A stretch of 64,000 bases of DNA from Mucilaginibacter dorajii. Its GTDB lineage: Bacteria; Bacteroidota; Bacteroidia; Sphingobacteriales; Sphingobacteriaceae. A program made the translations under genes and the position numbers. Positions 1 to 7,220 of this stretch are shown piece by piece (the stretch's first letter is position 1; each line of letters opens with the position of its first letter). Where the stretch lies: the NCBI RefSeq assembly GCF_024808255.1, contig NZ_JANTYS010000005.1, positions 62,001 through 126,000 on the forward strand. The letters are read 5' to 3'. Under the pieces are notes generated by a model. It worked only from the letters and a program-made list of their open reading frames with translations. It made no database searches and was not told the DNA's origin.

Positions 1-2876
1 ATCAGCAGGATATCAAATTTATTGCTATCCCCCCACCAGTTCTAAATAATCGTTTTGATTTTGAGAATGATTTTAAAATCGCTTTAAAAGAATACCATGC
101 TGTTTTTGGAGCAAACCTTTACCTGGCTGCAACCCGCTCCTATACCGGCGATGATGCCAAAAGATTTTACCGGCTGCAGCAGTTAAATGTACCTATGGTA
201 GCCACCAATGATGTGTATTACCATGAAGCCGGCAGAAGGGAACTGCAGGATGTACAAACCTGTGTACGCGAAAAATGCACCATTCACAATGCCGGTTTCC
301 GGCTGCATGCCAATGCCGAAAGGTACCTGAAACCAATGAATGAGCTGGAGCGTTTGTTTAGGCCCTATCCGGGTGTACTTGAACGCACACAGGAGATTGC
401 TGATGCCTGCCAATTTTCTTTAGATACTTTAAAATACCTTGAACCGGAATGGGTTAGCCCGGATGGGCGTACAGCTGATGAGCACCTGGCACAACATACC
501 TGGGATGGTGCAAAAAAAAGATTTGGTGAAGTACCTGAAAAAGTAAGTGAACAGATAGACTTTGAATTGGCCTTTTTTAAACGGCGGAAATTGGCACCTT
601 ACTTTTTACGGATCTATGAATACACCCAAAAAGCCGAAGAACTGGGCATTTTACACCAGGGACGCGGATCGGCGGCAAATTGTACAGTTTGTTTTTGTTT
701 GGGTATTACCCCTGTTGATCCTACTCAATCACGGTTGCTGTTTTCCCGTTTCATGTCTGACGCGCGAGACGAATGGCCCGATGTGGATGTTGACTTTGAG
801 CATGAACGCCGGGAAGAGATCATCCAATGGATTTACGAAACCTATGGGCGTGAGCATGCGGCCATTGTGGCTACGGTAACCCAGGAGCGACATAAAGGCG
901 CTATCCGAGATGTAGGTAAAGCGATGGGCTTATCAGAAGATACCATCAAACGGCTTTCGGGGGTAATATGGGATTTTACAGATGAAGCTTTTGACCGGGA
1001 ACGCATTATAGCACAGGGTTTAAATCCAGACGATCCGCATCTGCATAAAACCCTGGAGTTAACCGACCAAATGATAGGTTTTCCACGGCAGTTAGGCCAG
1101 CATACAGGCGGCTTTGTGATCACACAATGCAAGCTTTCTGACCTGTGCCCGGTAATGAATGCCCGGATGGAAGATCGTACCCAACTGGAATGGAATAAGG
1201 ACGACCTGGAAGATCTGGGTATTTTAAAAGTGGATGTATTGGCCCTGGGAATGCTTACCTGTATCCGTAAGGCATTTGACCTGATGAGGCAGCATCACAA
1301 TTACGATTTGACACTGGCAACTGTACCTGCAGAAGACCCTGTTGTGTATGATATGATTTGCCGTGCCGATACATTGGGTGTTTTCCAGATAGAAAGCCGG
1401 GCCCAAATGTCAATGCTGCCGCGTTTAAAGCCAAGATGCTTTTATGACCTGGTAATTGAAGTAGCCATTGTTCGCCCGGGGCCAATACAGGGCGATATGG
1501 TGCATCCTTATTTACGTAGACGTGATGGAAAAGAAGATGAAGAATATCCGAATGAAGAATTAAGAGATATACTTACACGTACTAAAGGCGTTCCGTTATT
1601 CCAGGAACAAGCGATGGAGATATCCATTGTAGCTGCAGGGTTTTCACATGCCGAAGCCGATCAATTACGCCGCAGTATGGCTACTTTTAAGGCTAAGGGG
1701 ATGGTAAGTGATTTCAGAGATAAGCTGGTTCATGGGATGACAAAAGATGGAAAATATACTGTGGATTTTGCCAACCGCATTTTTAAACAACTGGAAGGTT
1801 TTGGCAGTTATGGTTTCCCCGAAAGCCATGCTACATCGTTTGCGCACCTTGTTTACATATCTTCATGGCTTAAATGCCACTACCCTGATGTTTTTGCTGC
1901 TGCCTTGCTTAATAGCCAGCCTATGGGCTTTTATCAGCCTGCACAAATAGTGATAGATGCTGAGCGGCATGGTGTAAATGTACTGCCGGTAGATGTAAAC
2001 CACTCCTGGTGGGATAATACGCTGGAAGAAAAAGTGGGCAAATATTGCGCCTTACGCCTCGGTTTTCGCCAGGTTAAGGGCCTTAATGAAGATGATATGC
2101 AGGTTTTGATAGCCCGGCGAGGCAAAGATTATAACAGCATTAGTGAGCTAAGCGATGCTGGTGTACCACAGGCCGCAATTGAAAAGCTCACCGATGCAGA
2201 TGCTTTCCGCTCCATGAACCTCGACCGGCGTGAGGCTTTATGGGAAGTGCCCGCGCTTAATGATAAACCCATCGGTTTATTTACCGGTCAGCCATCAGAA
2301 AGCGCTATAGAAACACAGGTTAGTTTACCATTTATGACTGCTGCCGAGCATGTGATACAAGATTACGCGGCAACAGGACTGTCGCTTAAGGCACATCCGG
2401 TAAGTTTTGTGAGGCAACAGCTAAACATGCTCGGGGTAACCACCACGGCCAATTTATCTAACCTAAAGGATGGCGACCAGGTAAAGGTAGCGGGCCTGGT
2501 AACCGTGCGGCAAAGGCCAGGCACTGCCAAAGGCATTCTTTTTATTACCATTGAAGACGAAACCGGTTTTAGCAACCTGGTAGCCTGGGAAAAGATATTT
2601 GATAAGTACCGCAAAGAGATCGTACAATCCCGCCTGTTAATGGTTGAAGGAAAACTACAGATTGAAGGCCAGGTAATTCATGTTATTATAAAACGATGTT
2701 TCAACCTATCAAAATTACTGCATGGCCTTACCCCTGTTGGCAACGATGATCAGCCGGTGATGACATTATCACGCAGCGACGAAACAAGCAAGCCATATCC
2801 AAACGGATCAAACAAAGGGCAAGTACAGGAAAGCAAGCTCAAAGAGGTATTTCATAAAGGCAGAAATTTTAAATAG
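1..2876 (+). CDS. dnaE2: Error-prone DNA polymerase III alpha subunit DnaE2 (5'-truncated by window edge)
   Basis: Family-C replicative-type polymerase of the DnaE2/ImuC class, which carries out translesion, mutagenic synthesis in the DNA damage response. The frame is open from base 3, giving 957 visible residues. DnaE2 proteins usually have about 1,000-1,080, so only the start of the PHP domain is missing. The catalytic motif PDVDVDF is followed by EHERREEII, a DnaE2 signature, and the C-terminal half carries an OB-fold-like stretch (VKVAGLVTVRQRPGTAKG). The end, KGRNF plus one residue, is also typical of DnaE2 and not of the longer housekeeping DnaE. In many bacteria it is the last gene of an imuA-imuB-dnaE2 cassette; upstream genes lie outside the window. 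No stop or frameshift is seen inside. Confidence 0.93.
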   Translation, partial: QQDIKFIAIPPPVLNNRFDFENDFKIALKEYHAVFGANLYLAATRSYTGDDAKRFYRLQQLNVPMVATNDVYYHEAGRRELQDVQTCVREKCTIHNAGFRLHANAERYLKPMNELERLFRPYPGVLERTQEIADACQFSLDTLKYLEPEWVSPDGRTADEHLAQHTWDGAKKRFGEVPEKVSEQIDFELAFFKRRKLAPYFLRIYEYTQKAEELGILHQGRGSAANCTVCFCLGITPVDPTQSRLLFSRFMSDARDEWPDVDVDFEHERREEIIQWIYETYGREHAAIVATVTQERHKGAIRDVGKAMGLSEDTIKRLSGVIWDFTDEAFDRERIIAQGLNPDDPHLHKTLELTDQMIGFPRQLGQHTGGFVITQCKLSDLCPVMNARMEDRTQLEWNKDDLEDLGILKVDVLALGMLTCIRKAFDLMRQHHNYDLTLATVPAEDPVVYDMICRADTLGVFQIESRAQMSMLPRLKPRCFYDLVIEVAIVRPGPIQGDMVHPYLRRRDGKEDEEYPNEELRDILTRTKGVPLFQEQAMEISIVAAGFSHAEADQLRRSMATFKAKGMVSDFRDKLVHGMTKDGKYTVDFANRIFKQLEGFGSYGFPESHATSFAHLVYISSWLKCHYPDVFAAALLNSQPMGFYQPAQIVIDAERHGVNVLPVDVNHSWWDNTLEEKVGKYCALRLGFRQVKGLNEDDMQVLIARRGKDYNSISELSDAGVPQAAIEKLTDADAFRSMNLDRREALWEVPALNDKPIGLFTGQPSESAIETQVSLPFMTAAEHVIQDYAATGLSLKAHPVSFVRQQLNMLGVTTTANLSNLKDGDQVKVAGLVTVRQRPGTAKGILFITIEDETGFSNLVAWEKIFDKYRKEIVQSRLLMVEGKLQIEGQVIHVIIKRCFNLSKLLHGLTPVGNDDQPVMTLSRSDETSKPYPNGSNKGQVQESKLKEVFHKGRNFK

Positions 2877-3032
2877 CATTAGTATCACTTTTTCATTTTA
2901 CAAACAGTCGAACAAAAAAATAAAAAAATTTAAAATGTTTTCAATTCTGAATCGTCTTCAATATTAAGGACGATGAAATAACAGATAGTTTAACAACCCT
3001 GGGGCATCAACATAAATTAATAAAGCAACAAC

Positions 3033-3110
3033 ATGAACACTCAAATATTTACAACAATTTTATCAGCAGGTGGCATTCAATCCGGCACCTGGGAAGGGAT
3101 GGATGATTAG
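3033..3110 (+). CDS. Possible 25-aa peptide, unknown
   Basis: Short frame starting at an ATG and encoding MNTQIFTTILSAGG... and ending in an acidic EGMDD. It lies between the end of dnaE2 and a strong hairpin terminator 64 bases downstream, so a short transcript with this peptide is plausible. The mid-peptide AGG resembles a Gly-Gly leader region but the downstream core would be only about eleven residues. I do not recognise it. It could equally be a chance frame within a noncoding RNA. Confidence 0.3.
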   Translation: MNTQIFTTILSAGGIQSGTWEGMDD

Positions 3111-3173
3111 GAATCTAACATACAGGAGATGGTTTGATAAACCACTATCTCTATTAATAAACCATTTAAGATA

Positions 3174-3202
3174 AAAGCTGCCATGACCAGGCAGCTTTTT
3201 TA
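3174..3202 (+). terminator. Rho-independent terminator
   Basis: Nine-base perfect stem AAAGCTGCC (3174-3182) / GGCAGCTTT (3190-3198) with a seven-base loop, followed by a run of T. It ends the transcript carrying the small frame at 3033 or read-through from dnaE2. Because the stem starts with AAA it could also work weakly on the other strand. Confidence 0.75.
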
Positions 3203-3287
3203 GTTTCTGAATAAGGGGAATAGAGCTAAGACCTTACCCTTCATAAGCTACCTGCTTGCTGTATGATGTGAAATCATTATCCAGATT

Positions 3288-3369
3288 TTCACACATTGTA
3301 TCAGATTTCTAATTTATCCCCTACCGAATATATTTTGACCTATTTTTATGACTATCATTTAGTTAGCAC
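3288..3369 (+). promoter_or_regulatory. Candidate promoter/operator module, copy A
   Basis: TTCACACATTGTATCA at 3288-3303, then CCTATTTTTATGA at 3339-3351 and GTTAGCAC at 3362-3369. The first two words recur upstream of the EPS operon (6192-6207 and 6243-6255) with exactly the same 51-base start-to-start spacing, and the third recurs at 6282-6289. A TGTGAAA at 3268-3274 forms an inverted repeat with TTTCACA in this copy. It sits about 100 bases upstream of the small membrane-protein gene at 3455. Function as a promoter with an activator site is inference from the shared spacing. Confidence 0.5.
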
Positions 3370-3454
3370 CCAAATTTACCCTAAGATTTGATGAAATGCA
3401 GACTATGACAATAAAGACCTAAGGATTGAAATTTAAACTTAATTACAAAATAAA

Positions 3455-3604
3455 ATGAAATCATTAACTAAATCATTCAAAGCAGTTCTTTACGGTGATG
3501 CAGACCCTGTTCAGCTTAGAAACGTATCATTGGCCATCATCATTCCTGTATTAATTATTCTTTTCATTTTTGGGTCGCATATTAAGGGTATAAATAGCAT
3601 TTAA
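3455..3604 (+). CDS. Small single-pass membrane protein, unknown (49 aa)
   Basis: ATG-initiated 49-residue frame. The N-terminal half is basic and polar (MKSLTKSFKAVLYGDADPVQ), and residues about 29-42 form a strongly hydrophobic helix (LAIIIPVLIILFIFG) ending in a short polar tail. Composition, position downstream of the candidate promoter at 3288-3369 and the lack of any other gene here make it likely to be translated. It may be co-regulated with the EPS operon. I do not recognise a family; a small membrane regulator or subunit is one possibility. Confidence 0.5.
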   Translation: MKSLTKSFKAVLYGDADPVQLRNVSLAIIIPVLIILFIFGSHIKGINSI

Positions 3605-4535
3605 CTATCAATCCACACCTAATGATTACTTACATAATGTAAGGAAAAACTTCTAACTTATTTTCTGATTTGGTCTAAGCCTTAAATGTTAACCATGTGC
3701 CTTTTTTCTAAATCGATGATCAAATAGCCAGGTCATACCAAAAAACTTATCGAACAGATTCTCGTCTACACAAAACGTACTTCTTTATCATCCTTAATGC
3801 CTTGCAGGCGGTTTTATCCTCTGCAAGGTATGCCACCTGCCAGGTCAAAACTCTTTAAGAGGAAAAAAAATGGAATCCTCCACCCGCCTCTTCTCATATT
3901 ATTATACTAAACTTTAAAAATTAATGCACATTTTGCAGCCATTCTTTCAATTTCCTTCTCAATTTTTTACTTTTTTATAAATATTTAATGGCACGAATTT
4001 AGCATTGTAACGTATACCCCAATCATACAACCAATTATTTCATTCCGATAATCAATAATATAAATGTAAATAGAAATAATTATTTTTTTTCGATTGGCAT
4101 TTTCATACAATAGATACAAGATGGAAATACATGGAAAAAATATCGATAAATTAAAAATATTAAAAATAATAAATAACATACTTAGTGAAATAAAAAATAA
4201 GAATCGACAATTAAATATATTTTCGCCTCCCTATCTAACAAAAAAGTTACAAATTAGCTAAATTATGTTGATTTAATACCCCACAAAAACGAGTAAATTA
4301 ATACCCATAACGAGTATTAATTTACCCAATACAATCACGCGCGAATTTCACTTGCAAAACAGCGCCTAAAAAAAGTAATGATAATCACCACATTACAACT
4401 TATACGACTATTGAAATAATAGATTAAAACATGAAACCTTTACTACTCAACTACGTAGAAGACTAATTAAAAGGCCCCTGTTTAAGCTAACGATCTAACC
4501 TTTATTTATAATATTATTACAACATAGAAGCTGAA
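3605..4535. other. Gene-poor A+T-rich intergenic region
   Basis: About 930 bases with no convincing coding frame. It is very rich in A and T, with poly-A/T runs. It contains a short inverted repeat CCTTGCAG/CTGCAAGG (3800-3807 / 3821-3828) with a 13-base loop and no T-run, and the perfect 12-base inverted repeat at 4293-4325. The rest shows nothing I can name. Confidence 0.6.
4293..4325. repeat. Perfect 12-bp inverted repeat
   Basis: GTAAATTAATAC (4293-4304), nine-base spacer, GTATTAATTTAC (4314-4325). Neither a GC-rich stem nor a T-run is present, so an operator or weak hairpin is more likely than a terminator. It lies 210 bases upstream of the small gene at 4536. Confidence 0.7.
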
Positions 4536-4826
4536 ATGATAGTTGAAAGAAAAAGATTTTCTAACGATAAAGAAAAGCACATTATTAATGTTAACGGAAT
4601 AGATTTCGACATTAACGCGCATGAATTTGAAGAATTTTTAATGCACTGTTCTGCTTTTATGGATATTACAAAAGAAGGTTTTGACAACATGATCGGAATC
4701 ATATCCGACTCTGTTATTGATAACGACAGTCAAAATCTAACAATAGAAGAAATACGTCCTCAGCTTAAATTTTTACGCGAGATTAGCTTATACCTAAAAA
4801 GTATTTACCACAACAAACAAGCTTAA
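4536..4826 (+). CDS. Hypothetical protein (96 aa)
   Basis: Small acidic soluble protein starting MIVERKRFSNDKEK, with no signal peptide or membrane segment. The middle (INVNGIDFDINAHEFEEFL) reads as a beta hairpin followed by helices. I do not recognise it. Its stop codon interleaves with that of the convergent HTH gene: the two stops share the palindrome TTAA at 4823-4826. Position next to the EPS regulators suggests, but does not show, a link with them. Confidence 0.6.
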   Translation: MIVERKRFSNDKEKHIINVNGIDFDINAHEFEEFLMHCSAFMDITKEGFDNMIGIISDSVIDNDSQNLTIEEIRPQLKFLREISLYLKSIYHNKQA

Positions 4827-5245
4827 CTTCCAGATTTAAAGCCAGTTCCAGACAAACGATCGTCATTAACTATTTCTTTTCCAGAGATGTATTGTTCGGT
4901 TGTTTTAATCAAGAGTTGATTGTACTTTTCTAAAATATCCAGGTATTTGTCTTTCCAGTATTCGGCGTCTATATGCTCCTGTGTTGTACCCCTGGCCGCA
5001 TTAAAACTACCCAATGTAGTCATTGGTTTAAAATCCTCGGGGGTAAATAAATGAGGGAACTCCACAGAAAAATCGTGTTTTATATGTACACCTATCTGGT
5101 AAATGAGTTCAGTTTTCAGGTACTGCTGGTTAAACCAATAATATACCGACCTTCTGTTAACTTTAGCAAGTCTGGCAAGTTCGCTAATGCTATATCCCTC
5201 ACGCCTGATTACCATTTCGATGATTTGTCCATGATGAATATCCAT
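4823..5245 (-). CDS. Helix-turn-helix DNA-binding protein
   Basis: 140-residue protein with an N-terminal HTH at residues about 17-42 (YSISELARLAKVNRRSVYYWF), then a polar, partly helical C-terminal region (YWKDKYLDILEKYNQLL) that could oligomerise. It lies 89 bases downstream of the UpxY-like gene on the same strand and probably shares its transcript. Together they form a divergent regulatory unit beside the EPS operon. The target is unknown; the adjacent EPS promoter region is the obvious candidate. No effector domain is recognised. Confidence 0.7.
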   Translation of the reverse strand: MDIHHGQIIEMVIRREGYSISELARLAKVNRRSVYYWFNQQYLKTELIYQIGVHIKHDFSVEFPHLFTPEDFKPMTTLGSFNAARGTTQEHIDAEYWKDKYLDILEKYNQLLIKTTEQYISGKEIVNDDRLSGTGFKSGS

Positions 5246-5334
5246 ATTTAGCTATAAATAAAGTAATTAAAAAACAGGACAGTTAAATCTGCAACAAGCC
5301 TTATTGAATAAAAAATAAAGGATCATAAATGCAT

Positions 5335-5862
5335 TTAGCTGGCAACGCTTAAAGCTACTTGATTAGCTTTTACAACAACAGCGCAGCCAAGCTGTTCGAT
5401 GATCATTAGTATTTTGGTACCCATTACTTTATTCACTATACCCTCTACATTAAAAAGGGCACCATCATTTATTTTAACTTTGTCACCAATACTTAAGCTT
5501 CCAATGCTAACTACCTGAGCATCTGAGTAATTACGGGTAATTAGTTTAATCTGCTCTATCTCCTGGTCGGTAATAACAACAGGCTTGCCATTGTTTGTTA
5601 TCAAGTTAATTACGCCTGGTGAACTTCTCACTTTTGTTATATCAAACAGAGAAGCCTTTACAAAAAGATATGATGAAAAAAATGGCTTTTCAACGGTTTT
5701 GACCCGATCTGCCCATTGATTGCGGCAAGTTATTAATGGACAATATGATAGAATTCCCTGCTCTTTCAGGTTCTTATCAATGCGCTTTTCAAAGTTGGAA
5801 CGTGTGTAGACGACTACCCATTGCGCTGTGTTTTTTGTGATTCCCAATATTTTATCTTTCAC
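5335..5862 (-). CDS. UpxY/NusG-like transcription antiterminator
   Basis: 175-residue member of the NusG/RfaH superfamily. The N-terminal NGN domain reads AQWVVVYTRSNFEKRIDKNL with the typical polysaccharide-locus sequence FFSSYLFVKA, and the C-terminal KOW motif is at about residues 123-140 (IGDKVKINDGALFNVEGIV). UpxY-type proteins bind elongating RNA polymerase and let it read through long capsule/EPS operons. Unlike the usual arrangement, where this gene is first in the operon it serves, here it is transcribed divergently from the 25-kb EPS locus, 607 bases from the first EPS gene. Confidence 0.88.
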   Translation of the reverse strand: MKDKILGITKNTAQWVVVYTRSNFEKRIDKNLKEQGILSYCPLITCRNQWADRVKTVEKPFFSSYLFVKASLFDITKVRSSPGVINLITNNGKPVVITDQEIEQIKLITRNYSDAQVVSIGSLSIGDKVKINDGALFNVEGIVNKVMGTKILMIIEQLGCAVVVKANQVALSVAS

Positions 5863-6469
5863 GGTTCGGTTTTTATATTGTATCCATATAAATTATCGTA
5901 CCAAATAAATCGGTTTATCCATTAATTAATTTACAAGGGCGAGATTTCAGTGTTTAAACAACCATAATTCCCTGGGGTATTTAACTCTTTACTTAAGGCA
6001 TATATTTTTATAAATAATATATACATTACAATAGATCCTCAACAGCGCTCCTAATTAGACAATGTGTTTCCCCAAACACAAGAAAAAATGTAAGCAGGCA
6101 TCAAAATAACCTAATCTCCTCCCCGTCCCAGGCAATGCAATCTACCTTTCTCACTTCATTCACAATCATTTCACACTTTGTTATACAAATCTTCACGCTT
6201 TGTATCAAACTCACATAATATTGCGACGATAGCAATCTTAAGCCTATTTTTATGAAAATATTTCAGCAAAACACCATTGGTGTTAGCACTATTATGAATA
6301 TTTTAATTAATTAATAAAACCCAGTCACTGTAAGTGAAGTGGCGAAGCTTTATAACAAGCCCTTTATTTATCCCCTTAGTAAACACCTTAAGTGTTTAAG
6401 CAACCTATCGAGTTCTAATAAACAATAGTTGCCGTCATTGCCTTACTCTCAAAAATTCTACTTAAACAT
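5863..6469. other. Divergent control region and long EPS leader
   Basis: 607 bases between the antiterminator gene and the first EPS gene, with no coding frame. It contains the candidate promoter module at 6170-6289. The putative leader holds two short hairpins: AACACC-ATT-GGTGTT at 6270-6284 and AAACAC-CTTAA-GTGTTT at 6381-6397. A leader of about 200 bases is what a UpxY-type factor would need for loading, but no known recruitment sequence is recognised. Confidence 0.6.
6170..6289 (+). promoter_or_regulatory. Candidate EPS promoter/operator module, copy B
   Basis: TTCACGCTTTGTATCA at 6192-6207 and CCTATTTTTATGA at 6243-6255 match the module at 3288-3351 with identical spacing, and GTTAGCAC recurs at 6282-6289. 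A further half-copy TTCACACTTTG at 6170-6180 lies 22 bases upstream of TTCACGCTTTG, two helical turns, suggesting tandem binding of one regulator. The position, 215-280 bases upstream of the first EPS gene, fits a promoter with a long leader. The binding protein is unknown. Confidence 0.55.
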
Positions 6470-7216
6470 ATGAAAATAAATACCCACATTACCCGGTTAT
6501 TAATTTTATCAACCATTGTTCTGTTAGCAGCTTCTTGTAATTCATACAAGAACATACCTTATTTTCAGAATGTAAACCGCTCTTCTTCGGTAAATGAAAA
6601 AATTGACAACTATTCGCCGTTAACAATTCAAAAAGAAGATATCCTGGGCATTACGGTAAGTAGCCTTAATCCAGATGCATGGAAAGATGAGAGCAATAAG
6701 CCTAACGGTTACCTTGTTGATATGGACGGTAATATACAATTGCCATTAATAGGTAGCATTAAAGCAGAAGGAATAACTACAAATGTTCTTAGACAGCGAA
6801 TACAAACGAAGTTGACAACATATTTGAAAGAGCCATCTGTTAATGTAAGGATAACCAATTTTAAAATATCCGTGATTGGCGATGTTGCCCGTCCGAATAT
6901 TTACCAGATACAAAATGAGCGTGTTACTGTTACCGAAGCTTTAGGGCTTGCAGGCGATTTAAATATAACAGGTATTAGAAATAATGTATTGCTAATCAGA
7001 GAAATTGACGGGAACAGACAATACATTAACATCGACCTTACATCTGCCGATCTATTTAAATCGCCTTATTATTACCTCAAAAACAATGATGTAATTTATG
7101 TGCAGCCAGATAAAACCAAATCCAACTCTGGCGATAGAAGTTACCGAACCTTAAGCTTAATCCTTTCTGCCTTATCCGTAGTTACAATTGTACTTACTAC
7201 TGTACTAAAAAATTAA
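6470..7216 (+). CDS. Polysaccharide export outer-membrane lipoprotein (OPX, Wza/BexD-like)
   Basis: 248 residues. Lipoprotein signal with lipobox ending LLAASC, lipidated Cys at residue 23. Polysaccharide-export and SLBB-type domain from about residue 47 to 215 (QKEDILGITVSSLNPDAW, VDMDGNIQLPLIG, VIGDVARPNIYQI, NNDVIYVQPDKTK), then a C-terminal hydrophobic helix at about 225-245. It should form the outer-membrane channel through which the polymer leaves. First gene of the EPS locus and only four bases from the co-polymerase gene, its usual partner. Confidence 0.93.
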   Translation: MKINTHITRLLILSTIVLLAASCNSYKNIPYFQNVNRSSSVNEKIDNYSPLTIQKEDILGITVSSLNPDAWKDESNKPNGYLVDMDGNIQLPLIGSIKAEGITTNVLRQRIQTKLTTYLKEPSVNVRITNFKISVIGDVARPNIYQIQNERVTVTEALGLAGDLNITGIRNNVLLIREIDGNRQYINIDLTSADLFKSPYYYLKNNDVIYVQPDKTKSNSGDRSYRTLSLILSALSVVTIVLTTVLKN

Positions 7217-7220
7217 TACT

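Noticed and set aside
3800..3828. Hairpin CCTTGCAG/CTGCAAGG as a terminator
   Set aside because: The 13-base loop is long and no T-run follows; no transcript to end is evident.
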